NCBI RefSeq assembly: GCF_900109465.1 | Contig: NZ_FOAZ01000027.1 | Span: 26,833 to 90,832 of the forward strand | DNA from: Streptacidiphilus jiangxiensis | Lineage (GTDB): Bacteria; Actinomycetota; Actinomycetes; Streptomycetales; Streptomycetaceae | Length of the DNA: 64,000 bases | Direction of reading: 5' to 3' | Part shown: piece by piece, positions 26,039 through 34,372 of the stretch | How the letters are laid out: each line of letters opens with the position of its first letter | How positions within the stretch are numbered: the stretch's first letter is position 1 | The notes under the pieces: generated by a model | Told to the model about the DNA's origin: nothing | Seen by the model: only the letters and a program-made list of their open reading frames with translations | Databases searched by the model: none | Translations under genes and position numbers: made by a program

Positions 26039-26293
26039 TCAAGCATGCGCGGCGGGTGGTGACGAGACCACCTGCGGGTGATCCGCCCGCTGCTCGGGGA
26101 CCCGCGCGCCCCCGCGGCGTCGGAGCAGGACCGCGAGCTGGTCGTGCTCCCGGGCCAGGCGACGGGTCTCGGCGGAGAGCGCCGCGACGGCCGTCTCGGC
26201 CGCCTCCAGGCGGGCACGGAGCACGATGATCTCGTCGCTGCTCACGCAGACGTGGGCGCGTCGGCGCAGCAGCAGACCCAGGAAAGCTTGCAT
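26039..26293 (-). CDS. Small coiled-coil hypothetical protein
   Basis: An 84-residue basic protein beginning MQAFLGLLLRRR, followed by a heptad-like helix, IIVLRARLEAAETAVAALSA and LAREHDQLAVLLRR. The C-terminal 20 residues are loose. A GAGG ribosome site lies 8 bases before the ATG, and its stop is immediately followed by the hydrolase start, arguing that it is translated. The short hydrophobic N-terminus could touch the membrane. No family recognised. Confidence 0.55.
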   Translation of the reverse strand: MQAFLGLLLRRRAHVCVSSDEIIVLRARLEAAETAVAALSAETRRLAREHDQLAVLLRRRGGARVPEQRADHPQVVSSPPAAHA

Positions 26294-26539
26294 GCCGTGA
26301 TCCTCTTGGCAGGACGGCTGGTCGAACCAGGGCGTTCCTACTCAGACGTGCCTGGGTGATTCGTCCTCATGTGCCATGTGGGAACTCATGTTCCGCCTTG
26401 GCGCCCGTTCGGGCGATTTGGCTCGGACACGGTGGCGACGAGGCCGTCGCGCACCAGGCCCGGTCGGAGCATGGTCGCGGGGCTGCCGCACGTTCAGGGC
26501 TGCGGAGGGGCCCCGCGGAAACCGAAAAGAGGACGCTGC

Positions 26540-27430
26540 ATGCTGAGACCGACCAAGCTCGCTGCCGCGATCACCACGGCTGCCGTGGCTCTCGTCGGCC
26601 CGGCGCTCGTCGCCGGACCTGTCGCCCAGGCGGCGACCCCGGACAAGCCCCATGGCCGGACCGTCACTGTCGACATGACCAACAAGGGCTTCACCCTCCC
26701 CAGGGAGGTCCGGGCCGGCTTCGTCACCTTCGAGGTCAGTACGAAGGACGCCAACGGACACGATCTTCAGGGCGTCCGGCTGCACAAGGGCGTGACCCAG
26801 GCGCAGCTGATCGCCGACATCCGCCTGGCGGTCAGCCCCGACCCCAAGACCGCCGCCAAGGGCATCCGGCAGGTCCAGCGCGACGCGACGCTGGTGGGCG
26901 GGGCGGCCGTGGAGCCCAGCACGGTCGTCGACGACACCATCCCGCTCTGCGCGGGGACCTACTGGTTCTTCGACTTCGGCCAGTTCTTCGTCCCGAACGC
27001 GCCGCCGCCGGTCTTCCACCGTCTGGACGTCAAGGGCCCGTTCCGCGACTGGCTGCCCAAGGTCGACGGCGAGATCGACCAGGTGGACACGAAGGCCGGA
27101 CCGCGCTTCGTCTCGCCGGACAAGCTCATGGACGGCGGCACCTACCTGGTGCGCAACAAGGCGCCGGAGATCCACGAGCTGATGTTCCAGCGGGTGAAGC
27201 CGGGCACCACCAACCGCGACCTGACGGTCTTCCTGACCACCGGCAAGGGCCAGAACCCGTTCGCCGAGGCGGTGTCCCGCGGGCTCGCGGCGCAGTCGCC
27301 GGGCCGGTTCCAGCTGCTGTCGTTCCACCCGAAGAAGGGCAGTTACGCGCTGCTCTGCTTCATCCCGGACGACAAGTCCGGGATCCCGCACGCCTTCCTC
27401 GGCATGCACAAGGTCGTCAAGCTCACCTGA
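26540..27430 (+). CDS. Secreted two-domain cupredoxin-like protein
   Basis: A 296-residue exported protein. The signal peptide (residues 1-32) reads LAAAITTAAVALVGPALVAG with cleavage near AQAA. The mature part has two similar halves: VDMTNKGFTLPREVRAGFVTFEV with LCAGTYWFF, and VRNKAPEIHELMFQRVKPGT with PKKGSYALLCFIPD. The layout TxxGFxxPxxxxAGxVTFxV resembles cupredoxin-like folds, and Cys/His/Met positions suggest but do not prove a type 1 copper site. AGAGGA precedes the ATG by 8 bases. The 246-base gap upstream holds small palindromes (GGAACTCATGTTCC at 26381) but no clear promoter. Confidence 0.7.
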   Translation: MLRPTKLAAAITTAAVALVGPALVAGPVAQAATPDKPHGRTVTVDMTNKGFTLPREVRAGFVTFEVSTKDANGHDLQGVRLHKGVTQAQLIADIRLAVSPDPKTAAKGIRQVQRDATLVGGAAVEPSTVVDDTIPLCAGTYWFFDFGQFFVPNAPPPVFHRLDVKGPFRDWLPKVDGEIDQVDTKAGPRFVSPDKLMDGGTYLVRNKAPEIHELMFQRVKPGTTNRDLTVFLTTGKGQNPFAEAVSRGLAAQSPGRFQLLSFHPKKGSYALLCFIPDDKSGIPHAFLGMHKVVKLT

Positions 27431-27450
27431 CGTCCTCGGCCGTTCCGGTC

Positions 27451-27798
27451 TCAGTCCGTCGCGCGGGGGTGGCTCGGCTCGTAGAGGGCCAGGTCGCCCC
27501 CGCCCGGCAGGCGCAGGCCGGTGAGCAGCCCCCAGGCGAGCTGCTCGACCGGGCGGGTGAACTCCACCCCCTTCGTCTGCAGCTCCGCCATGGTCGCCAT
27601 CAGGTCGTCGCACATCAGCATGAGCTCGTGCGAGTGGACCGATGAGGTCGGATGGAACGCGACCTCGGTCGGTGGGGCCTTGAAGATGAGCCAGCCGCGT
27701 CCGGCGTCCACATGGGGCAGGCCGAGCACGTCGCGGAAGAAGGCCCGGTCGGCCTCCGCATCGCTGGTGTAGATGACCACATGCGCACCATTGATCAC
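27451..27798 (-). CDS. VOC-superfamily (glyoxalase-like) protein
   Basis: A 115-residue single vicinal-oxygen-chelate domain pair: GAHVVIYTSDAEADRAFFRDVLGLPHVDAG, WLIFKAPPTEVAFHP, HELMLMCDDLMATMAELQTKG and LPGGGDLALYEPSHPR. The His near the N-terminus and Glu near the C-terminus fit metal ligands. It could be a dioxygenase-like enzyme or an antibiotic-binding protein; context gives no hint. It lies 9 bases downstream of the kinase gene on the same strand. Confidence 0.8.
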   Translation of the reverse strand: MINGAHVVIYTSDAEADRAFFRDVLGLPHVDAGRGWLIFKAPPTEVAFHPTSSVHSHELMLMCDDLMATMAELQTKGVEFTRPVEQLAWGLLTGLRLPGGGDLALYEPSHPRATD

Positions 27799-27807
27799 GT
27801 CTCGACG

Positions 27808-29274
27808 CTACGGCGCTCCGGCCCCCGCGGCAATCCCGGTGGGGCGGGAGACGGACAACTCCACGGCCGCCCCGTGCCCGAGGGCGGTCCCGGCGGCGGG
27901 GGACTGGGTGCAGACCGTGCGCGGCGCGGCCTTGGTCCCCGCGCAGGAGCCCACGGCCAGGTGGCCGAGGTGCAACCCGAGGGCCTGCAGCTCGCGCCGC
28001 GCGTGGGAGAGGCTCTGGCCGGTCAGATCCGGCAGCACGTGGGTCGTGCCGGCGGCGGCCGGGGTGCTGCCCGCGTCGAGGGCGAGCCAGCCGCCCACCG
28101 AGACCACCGCCGCGACCGCGACCGTCACCGCGACGGCCTTCCCGCGGCCCCGACGCGGCCGCTCCCGCCGCCGTGAACCCGCCTCGACCGGCGCCTGGGT
28201 CACCTGCGGGGCCACCGCCGTGGGGCGCCCCGGCGCCGTGACCGTGAACGGACCCGACGGCGCGAAGGTCTCCCCGCTGCTGCCGTCGCGGTCGTCGTCG
28301 CCGCCCGCCCGTCCGGGCATCGGCACCGGCAGGTCCGCGACGGTGACGGCGTGGCCCAGGGGCATCGTCGGGGCGGAGCCGCTCGCCTCCGTGGCGGCCA
28401 CGGCGCGCACGGCCGCGGCCATGGCAGCGGCGTCGGGGTAGCGGGCGGCGGGGTCGCGCGCCAGGGCCCGCAGCACCAGCGCGTCGACGTCCGGTGTCAG
28501 CGAGGGCGCCAGCAGCGACGGCGGCTCGGGGTCCTCGCGCAGGCGGCGCATGACGGTGTTCAGCGGGGTGTCGGCCGTCAGCGGCGGAACGCCCGTCAGG
28601 AGTTCGTGCAGCAGACAGCCGACGGCGTACAGGTCGCTGCGCGCGTCGGCCGACTCGCCGCGGGCCTGCTCGGGGGAGAGGTAGTCCGCGGTGCCGATGA
28701 CCATGCCGACCGCCGTCAGCGCCTGCTCGGCCGCGGCCGAGCCGTGACCCGGACCGTTGCCCGGACGGTGACCCAGGCTGCGCGCGATACCGAAGTCCAT
28801 CAGCTTGACCGTCGCGGCGGCGTCCTCGACGACCATCACGTTGGCCGGCTTGACGTCCCGGTGGACCATGCCGGCCCGGTGCGCATGGTCGAGGGCCTCG
28901 AGGACCTCGGCGACAGCGCGCAGCGCCTGACGCGGCGGCAGCGGGCCGGTCTCGGCCAGCAGCTGCGCCAGAGTCCGGCCCGGCAGGTACTCCATCACCA
29001 GGTACGGCAGGTCGAGGTGGGGGCCCGCGCCCTCGCCGGAGTCGAAGACGGCGACGATCCCGGGGTGGTTCAGGGACGCTGCGGCGCGCGCCTCGCGGCC
29101 GAAGCGCACGCGCTGGATCGGGTCGGCGGCCAGCTCGGGGCGCAGCACCTTGACCGCGACGGTGCGGTCCAGGCGCAGGTCGCGGGCGCGGTAGACCTCG
29201 GCCATGCCGCCGCTGCCGAGCAGTTCGCACAGCAGGTAGCGGTCGCCGAGGGCGGGGGGCTGCAGGGTGTCCAC
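27808..29274 (-). CDS. PASTA-type Ser/Thr protein kinase
   Basis: A 488-residue PknB-like kinase. Gly loop [13 protein letters not shown], Lys42 in VAVKVL, catalytic loop [20 protein letters not shown], and the activation segment [14 protein letters not shown] Pro/Gly linker follows, then a basic stretch, one membrane span ([20 protein letters not shown]) and an external PASTA domain ([20 protein letters not shown]...[11 protein letters not shown]). PASTA kinases sense cell-wall fragments and regulate growth and division. Only one PASTA repeat is present, fewer than in PknB proper, so it is probably an accessory kinase. Confidence 0.92.
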   Translation of the reverse strand: MDTLQPPALGDRYLLCELLGSGGMAEVYRARDLRLDRTVAVKVLRPELAADPIQRVRFGREARAAASLNHPGIVAVFDSGEGAGPHLDLPYLVMEYLPGRTLAQLLAETGPLPPRQALRAVAEVLEALDHAHRAGMVHRDVKPANVMVVEDAAATVKLMDFGIARSLGHRPGNGPGHGSAAAEQALTAVGMVIGTADYLSPEQARGESADARSDLYAVGCLLHELLTGVPPLTADTPLNTVMRRLREDPEPPSLLAPSLTPDVDALVLRALARDPAARYPDAAAMAAAVRAVAATEASGSAPTMPLGHAVTVADLPVPMPGRAGGDDDRDGSSGETFAPSGPFTVTAPGRPTAVAPQVTQAPVEAGSRRRERPRRGRGKAVAVTVAVAAVVSVGGWLALDAGSTPAAAGTTHVLPDLTGQSLSHARRELQALGLHLGHLAVGSCAGTKAAPRTVCTQSPAAGTALGHGAAVELSVSRPTGIAAGAGAP

Positions 29275-29284
29275 GGCATGATGC

Positions 29285-29334
29285 TGGCCGGGTTCTTTGT
29301 GGGAATCATGTGAGACCCACGAAGAACCCGGCCA
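29285..29334. terminator. 19-bp hairpin after the sugar ABC operon
   Basis: TGGCCGGGTTCTTTGTGGG (29285-29303) pairs with CCCACGAAGAACCCGGCCA (29316-29334), a 19-bp stem with a single G-T wobble and a 12-base loop. It lies 26 bases past the permease stop and 10 bases before the kinase start on the same strand, so it should separate the two units. Confidence 0.8.
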
Positions 29335-29360
29335 GTGCCCGCCAGTGCCCGGTTCGGCCG

Positions 29361-30740
29361 TCAGGCGCGTCCGGAGGACTTCTGGGTGCGGCGCGACAGC
29401 GAGTCGACGACGACTGCTGCGAGCAGGACGGCACCGGTGATCATGTACTGGATGTCGAGGGTCAGACCCAGCATGAACAGTCCGGCGTTGATCGACTCGA
29501 TGACCAGGATGCCGAGCAGGGCCGACCAGACCCGGCCGCGACCACCGAACAGCGAGGTGCCACCGATGACCGCGGCGGCGATGGCCATCATCAGGTTGTT
29601 CGGGTCGGCACCCGCCTGGCCGGCCGCGTTGGTGGTGGCCGCGATGGCGAGGCCGCCCAGCGCGGCGAAGGTGCCGGAGATGGCGTAGACCGAGATCCGG
29701 ACCATCGGCACGCTGATACCCGCGCGACGGCTGGCCTCGATGTTGCCGCCGACCGCGAAGATCTTGCGGCCGTAGGTGGTGCGGCGCAGCACGAAGTCGC
29801 AGATCACCAGCAGGGCCAGGAAGATGACCACGTTGTTCGGGACGCCACTGGCCTGGTTGAGCACGTAGGCGACCAGGAACGCCCCGATGGCCAGGACGGC
29901 CGTGCGGGCCAGCAGCTCGACGGTGGGCCGGTAGGGGACCCCGGCCGCCTTGCGCCGACGCTGCTGGGTGAAGATCCCGGCCGCGAAGCCGACCACCGCG
30001 ATGATGGCCAGCAGGTAGGCGCCGATGATCTGGCCGCCCAGGAAGTACGAGTTCCCCGAGAACAGGGCGTTGAGGCCCTTGTTCTCCAGGTTGATCGTGC
30101 CGGTCGAGCCGAGCAGCCAGAGCATGAAGCCCTGCCAGCCCAGGAAGCCGGCCAGGGTGACCACGAACGCGGGCACACCGATCTTGGCGAAGATCGTGCC
30201 CTGCAGGGCCCCGATGGCGGCGCCGGTCAGCAGGGTGATGATCACCGCGAGCCAGGCGTTCCAGTGGTGTTCGACGGACAGCACCGCGTAGATGGCCGCC
30301 GCCAGGCCGCTGACCGAGCCGACTGACAGGTCGATCTCGCCGAGCAGCAGCACGAAGACCAGACCGACGGCGAGCATGCCGAGGCCGACCATGTAGTAGG
30401 CGATGAACTCGGCGTTGGCGGCCGTGAAGTACTGGCTGTTCTGCAGGCTGAAGATCAGCCAGATGATGACCAGGCCGATGACGACCGGCAGCGAGCCGAG
30501 CTCACCGCCGCGGACCTTCCGCTTGAACTCGTCCAGGTAGCCGCGGAAGCCCTCCTGGCGCACCAGCAGGCGCGGGTCGACCGGCGGAGCGACGGCGGCC
30601 GCCGGCGTCGGGTCGATGCCGTGCGGCGGCTCCAGCGGGTTGAAGCCGCTGATGTCCTGGCCTGGCACCCCGCCGGCGCCCTGGCCCGAGTATCGGCCGG
30701 GGTCCGACGGGTCGGAGGGGGGAGTGGGGGGAGTGCTCAC
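29361..30740 (-). CDS. xylH: Xylose-type sugar ABC transporter permease
   Basis: A 459-residue permease of the ribose/xylose (BPD_transp_2) family with ten or more membrane segments, including LLGEIDLSVGSVSGLAAAIY, VPAFVVTLAGFLGWQGFMLW, RKIFAVGGNIEASRRAGI and GGTSLFGGRGRVWSALLG. These are classic motifs of this family. The cytoplasmic N-terminal 75 residues are Pro/Gly-rich. The GTG at 30740 overlaps the ATPase stop (GTGA), with AGGAGAGG upstream. Last gene of the importer; the name follows similarity to xylose systems but other sugars are possible. Confidence 0.88.
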   Translation of the reverse strand: MSTPPTPPSDPSDPGRYSGQGAGGVPGQDISGFNPLEPPHGIDPTPAAAVAPPVDPRLLVRQEGFRGYLDEFKRKVRGGELGSLPVVIGLVIIWLIFSLQNSQYFTAANAEFIAYYMVGLGMLAVGLVFVLLLGEIDLSVGSVSGLAAAIYAVLSVEHHWNAWLAVIITLLTGAAIGALQGTIFAKIGVPAFVVTLAGFLGWQGFMLWLLGSTGTINLENKGLNALFSGNSYFLGGQIIGAYLLAIIAVVGFAAGIFTQQRRRKAAGVPYRPTVELLARTAVLAIGAFLVAYVLNQASGVPNNVVIFLALLVICDFVLRRTTYGRKIFAVGGNIEASRRAGISVPMVRISVYAISGTFAALGGLAIAATTNAAGQAGADPNNLMMAIAAAVIGGTSLFGGRGRVWSALLGILVIESINAGLFMLGLTLDIQYMITGAVLLAAVVVDSLSRRTQKSSGRA

Positions 30741-31558
30741 GCCTCTCCTTCCGGACGCTGTGCACCGCGCGCCGCGCGCCGGGTCACCGCGTTGTCGGTG
30801 GCACCGGTGATGGCGGCGATGATCGTCTCCTGCGTGGTCTGCTGCACCGGGAAGGTGCCGTTGTTCCGGCCGAGCCGCAGTACCGCCACGGTGTCCGCCA
30901 CCGCGCGCACGTCCACCATGTTGTGGCTGATCAGGATGACGCCGAGGTCCCGCCCTCGCAGGCGCTCGACCAGGTCGAGCACCTGCGCGGTCTGCTCCAC
31001 GCCGAGGGCGGCCGTCGGCTCGTCCAGGATGACGACCTTGGGGTTGCCGATCAGCGAACGGGCGATCGCCACGACCTGCCGCTGGCCACCGGAGAGGCTG
31101 GCCACCGGGATCCGCACGCTCGGGATGCGGATGGAGAGGGTGTCCAGGAGCTCCTGGGCCTGCTTCTCCATCCCGACCTCGTCCAGCGTCCCGTTCTTCG
31201 TCAGCTCGCGGCCGAGGAAGAGGTTGGCGACGACGTCGAGGTTGTCGGCGAGCGCCAGGTCCTGGTAGACGGTGGCGACGCCGAGGTGCTGGGAGTCCTG
31301 CGGCCGGTGGATGCTCACCGGCCGCCCATCCCACTCGATCTGCCCCTCGTCGATGGGGTGCACGCCGGCGATGGCCTTGACCACGGTGGACTTGCCGGCG
31401 CCGTTGTCGCCGACGAGTGCCACCACCTCGCCCTTGTGCACCTCCAACTCGACGTCGGTCAGGGCCTGCACGGCGCCGAAGCGCTTGGAGATGCCGCGCA
31501 GGGCCAGGACCGGCTCGCCGTCGAGCCGGGCGTAGGAGCTGCCGACAGGGCTGCTCAC
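30737..31558 (-). CDS. Sugar ABC transporter ATP-binding protein (single cassette)
   Basis: A 273-residue ATPase with one cassette: Walker A GDNGAGKST at residues 50-58, Q-loop TVYQDLALADNLDV, signature LSGGQRQ, Walker B VVILDEPTAAL and H-loop ISHN. Most ribose-type importers use a tandem ATPase of about 500 residues; this is a single-cassette form, as in some actinobacterial xylose and fructose systems. The GTG overlaps the binding-protein stop (GTGA) and its own stop overlaps the permease start. Confidence 0.88.
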   Translation of the reverse strand: MSSPVGSSYARLDGEPVLALRGISKRFGAVQALTDVELEVHKGEVVALVGDNGAGKSTVVKAIAGVHPIDEGQIEWDGRPVSIHRPQDSQHLGVATVYQDLALADNLDVVANLFLGRELTKNGTLDEVGMEKQAQELLDTLSIRIPSVRIPVASLSGGQRQVVAIARSLIGNPKVVILDEPTAALGVEQTAQVLDLVERLRGRDLGVILISHNMVDVRAVADTVAVLRLGRNNGTFPVQQTTQETIIAAITGATDNAVTRRAARGAQRPEGEA

Positions 31559-32688
31559 GACAGGCCGGCGGTCTTGCAGGCGGCGGCGAAGTCGGGGGTG
31601 CAGATCTGGGCGACGGTGTAGAGGCCGTCGGCGACGACGGTCTGCTTGATGTTGCTCACGTTGACCAGGACCGGGGTCAGCAGGTCCGACGAGACGGTGT
31701 TGCCGGAGCCGTTGGTCTTGGTCGAGTTCACGATCGAGGTGATGGGCGCCCCGGTGAGCAGGCTCACGGCAAGCTGGGCGGCGGCGTCGGCCTCGGGCTT
31801 GTAGGCCTTGTAGATGGTGAACGACTGGGTGCCGGCCACGATCCGCTGGACAGCGTCGAGCTGGGCGTCCTGGCCGGTCAGCGGCAGCTTGCTCAGGCCC
31901 GCGTTCTTCATCGAGGTGGCGATACCGGCGGCCATGCCGTCGTTGGCGGAGTAGAAGCCCGAGATGTTCGACGCCCCGAGCTGGTTGATCGCGGCCGTCG
32001 CCTTCTGGGCGGCGACGTCCGGCTTCCACAGACCCGAGGCGTCGTAGGCGATGTCGACGTGGCCCTTGACCGCGTTCTGGAAGCCGGACTTGAAGTCGGC
32101 GGCGTTCGGGTCGGCCGAGTCGCCGTCGATCTCGACGATCTTCGCGGACGGCGTGGCCTTGGAGCCCAGGACGGCCAGTAGACCGGTGCCCTGGAGGTGG
32201 CCGACCTTGACGTTGTCGAACGACACGTAGGCGTCGACCGGGCCCTGGGCGAGGCGGTCGTAGGCGACGACCTTGATGCCCTTGGCCTTGGCGGCCTCGA
32301 CGGAGGACTTGATCTGCGCCGAGTCCTGGGCGTCGACCACGAGCACCTTGACGCCCGAGTTGATCATCGTGGTGGCCTGCTGCGCCTGGGTCTGCGGGCT
32401 GCCGCCGGCGTTGGCGTACTTGACCTCGACGTTGGGCGCGAGCGCCTTGACCTCGGCCTCGAAGTACGGCTTGTCGAACTGCTCGTAGCGGGTGGTGGTG
32501 TTCTCCGGCAGCAGCAGGCCGATGCTTCCGGTCGCGTTGGCCGCCGCCGCCGAACCCCCGGCTCCCGAGGCTGCAGGGGAGGAGGAAGAGGAGGAGGAGC
32601 TCCCTGCCTTCCCGCACGCCGCCGCGGCCAGAACCAACGAGACGACGGCGGTGGCGGTGGCGACGCGATTGAGAGGGTGCTTGATCAC
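31555..32688 (-). CDS. xylF: XylF-like sugar-binding lipoprotein
   Basis: A 377-residue periplasmic-binding-fold lipoprotein. The signal ends in lipobox AAAAC (Cys about 25), followed by a Ser/Ala/Gly linker. The mature part resembles D-xylose binding proteins: IGLLLPENTTTRYEQFDKPY, VKVLVVDAQDSAQI, GIKVVAYDRLAQGPVDAYVSFDN, GFYSANDGMAAG and LPLTGQDAQLDAVQRIVAGTQSFTIYK. It captures the sugar outside the cell for the permease and ATPase encoded downstream. GTG start at 32688 with GGAAGG 8 bases upstream. No regulator gene is adjacent. Confidence 0.9.
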   Translation of the reverse strand: MIKHPLNRVATATAVVSLVLAAAACGKAGSSSSSSSSPAASGAGGSAAAANATGSIGLLLPENTTTRYEQFDKPYFEAEVKALAPNVEVKYANAGGSPQTQAQQATTMINSGVKVLVVDAQDSAQIKSSVEAAKAKGIKVVAYDRLAQGPVDAYVSFDNVKVGHLQGTGLLAVLGSKATPSAKIVEIDGDSADPNAADFKSGFQNAVKGHVDIAYDASGLWKPDVAAQKATAAINQLGASNISGFYSANDGMAAGIATSMKNAGLSKLPLTGQDAQLDAVQRIVAGTQSFTIYKAYKPEADAAAQLAVSLLTGAPITSIVNSTKTNGSGNTVSSDLLTPVLVNVSNIKQTVVADGLYTVAQICTPDFAAACKTAGLS

Positions 32689-32727
32689 GTGACGGCCTTC
32701 CTGGAAGGACTGCTGGAACCGCAGGCA

Positions 32728-32755
32728 GGTGTAAAGACTGTGAAAGAAGTCGCAA
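32728..32755 (-). promoter_or_regulatory. Candidate promoter of the sugar ABC operon
   Basis: On the minus strand TTGCGA (32755-32750), a 16-base spacer and TACACC (32733-32728) precede the GTG by 40 bases. The spacer, CTTCTTTCACAGTCTT, is unusually AT-rich for this genome and may carry a regulator site. Confidence 0.4.
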
Positions 32756-32880
32756 TACGGTCTTCCGATTCAAGTCCCGCCGCGCGCGAGGCGCCTCCGG
32801 ACACACCTGAATACGCCCCGGGTTCCACCGAATGGAGTAGTTTGCCCCGTTCCGGGAGGAGCGGGGCAGCCTGGGGTCGG

Positions 32881-33093
32881 GTCGAGCACCCGCTGTGCGA
32901 GGGGCCGGAGCTGCTGGACCGGCTGCTGGACGCTCCCGGCCACGGGGTGATCCAGCTGTCCGCGGCTGCCGGGATCCACGTGGACTCGATGGCCGAGCGG
33001 TGGCCGGGGTGGACCGTGGAGTTCTGACAGGACCGGTGGGAGGCGGTCGAGGTGGACCGGGCGCGCAGGGCCGCCGCGCGTCGAACCGCGTGA
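32881..33093 (+). pseudogene. Decayed gene with an internal TGA
   Basis: One frame reads VEHPLCEGPELLDRLLDAPG, HGVIQLSAAAGIHVDSMAER and WPGWTVEF, then TGA, then QDRWEAVEVDRARRAAAR before a second stop at 33091-33093. Composition and third-position GC are coding-like. The segment after TGA continues sensibly, and TGA is one base from TGG (Trp). There is no convincing start and the frame upstream is promoter sequence. I read it as the 3' part of a degraded gene; the family is not identified. Confidence 0.4.
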
Positions 33094-33161
33094 TCGCGGG
33101 AGTATTTCGCTCACGTAACGTCATGCGCCGCAATATTTACGGCCGGAGACGGTCTGCGCCG

Positions 33162-33190
33162 TAGACATGACAGGTGTCGGGCCGTTAGTT
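33162..33190 (+). promoter_or_regulatory. Candidate promoter of the secreted HEYAE protein gene
   Basis: TAGACA (33162-33167), a 17-base spacer and TTAGTT (33185-33190), 57 bases before the GTG at 33248. The surrounding 150 bases are AT-richer than average. A small CCCC/GGGG hairpin overlaps the ribosome site near 33232-33242. Confidence 0.4.
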
Positions 33191-33247
33191 TCCCGGATGG
33201 CCACGTCGTGGTCGAAATCCAGGTGACTGACCCCCGAGGGGATCACT

Positions 33248-34195
33248 GTGCGCATACGCATGCCCGGAACCGTCGCTCGCAGCCTCGTTGCCGTGTCCCT
33301 CGCCGCGCTCGGCGCGGCCGGATTCGCCGGCGGTGCGAACGCGGCGCCTGCCGCGCCGGTCGCCGCGCACCACGGCGTGAAGCCCATCACCAAGGGAGCC
33401 GTGCACGTCGCCACCACCGCCGGCAGCCGGAACACCCTCACTGTGCGGTCCAACGGCACCCAGGGCGTCGTGTCGCCCACGCCGCAGGTCTACCTGGTGT
33501 TCTGGGGCTCGCAGTGGTCCAACGACCCGGCCGGTGTCGCACCCGACCTGCAGAACATGTTCAAGGGTCTCTACGGCAGCGCCGACACCTGGGGCACGAT
33601 CCTCACCCAGTACTGCGAGGGCGTCGCCAGCGGCACCAGCAACTGCGGCACCAGTGGCACGCACATCACCCACCCGGCGACCAGCCCGCTCGCCGGTGTC
33701 TGGTTCGACAACGCCGCCGCCGCGCCGTCCAGCGCGACCACCTCGCAGATCGCGGGCGAGGCCGCGAACGCCGCCGCGCACTTCGGCAACACCACGCAGG
33801 CGCCGAACCTCAATGCGCAGTACGTCGTGGTCTCGCCGACCGGCACCCACCCGGACAACTTCCCGAGCTCCAACTTCTGTGCCTGGCACGACAAGACGTC
33901 GAGCAGCTACGGCACGCTCGCCTACACCAACCTGCCCTACGTGCCGGACCTGGGCGTGGACGCCTGCACCACGCTGACCGACGGCCGCATGCTCTCCGGC
34001 ATCGAGTCGACCGAGACGCACGAGTACGCCGAGACCGTCACCGACTTCTGGCCGAGCATCGGTTGGAACGGCCGCAACGGCGAGATCGGCGACGAGTGCG
34101 AGAACATGGACGCCTTCGTGCCGCTGAGCACCGGCTCCTTCGACCTGCAGGGCCTGTGGTCCAACAAGGCCAACGCGTGCGTGACGAAGGGCTGA
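33248..34195 (+). CDS. Secreted protein with HEYAE motif (putative metallopeptidase)
   Basis: A 315-residue exported protein. The signal peptide (about residues 1-33) ends GGANAAPAA. The mature part contains QVYLVFWGSQWSNDP, SNFCAWHDKTSSSYGTLAYT, and ESTETHEYAETVTDFWPS. The last holds an HExxE-type His-Glu pair that could bind zinc, and WNGRNGEIGDECEN follows. Related secreted proteins occur in actinobacteria and proteobacteria with the same YLVFWG and HEYAET blocks; some are distantly like plant EXORDIUM/PHI-1 proteins. Four or more Cys may form disulfides. Peptidase activity is a guess from the motif. The GTG follows GAGGGG. A strong terminator hairpin follows at 34216-34249. Confidence 0.7.
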   Translation: MRIRMPGTVARSLVAVSLAALGAAGFAGGANAAPAAPVAAHHGVKPITKGAVHVATTAGSRNTLTVRSNGTQGVVSPTPQVYLVFWGSQWSNDPAGVAPDLQNMFKGLYGSADTWGTILTQYCEGVASGTSNCGTSGTHITHPATSPLAGVWFDNAAAAPSSATTSQIAGEAANAAAHFGNTTQAPNLNAQYVVVSPTGTHPDNFPSSNFCAWHDKTSSSYGTLAYTNLPYVPDLGVDACTTLTDGRMLSGIESTETHEYAETVTDFWPSIGWNGRNGEIGDECENMDAFVPLSTGSFDLQGLWSNKANACVTKG

Positions 34196-34215
34196 CCCGC
34201 CCGAGCTGACCCCAC

Positions 34216-34249
34216 TCCACCGTGGACGGCTCCGGCCGTCCACGGTGGA
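34216..34249 (+). terminator. 15-bp perfect hairpin terminator
   Basis: TCCACCGTGGACGGC (34216-34230) and GCCGTCCACGGTGGA (34235-34249) are perfect complements with the tetraloop TCCG. It is 20 bases after the stop of the secreted-protein gene. Confidence 0.85.
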
Positions 34250-34372
34250 CGTTCAGACATACCAGAGAGACTCTGGGCCATTCATCGTCTCGCTGCCGCT
34301 CCCTAACGTGGATCTCGTCGCCGGGCACCGCAACCGACAGCCCGGTGCGAACCGATTCGTGGGGTGAGAACC

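Noticed and set aside
26294..26539. Possible gene or riboswitch upstream of the cupredoxin-like protein
   Set aside because: Only short palindromes (26381-26394, 26402-26415); no conserved riboswitch core or coding pattern.
26342..29230. Minus-strand open frame of 962 codons over the kinase and secreted protein genes
   Set aside because: It runs in the wrong frame through the kinase gene and antisense to the secreted protein; the kinase frame has all catalytic motifs.
31559..33133. N-terminal extension of the ATP-binding protein frame
   Set aside because: It overlaps the sugar-binding lipoprotein gene out of frame and is Arg/Gly/Pro-rich; the GTGA overlap at 31555-31558 marks the true start.
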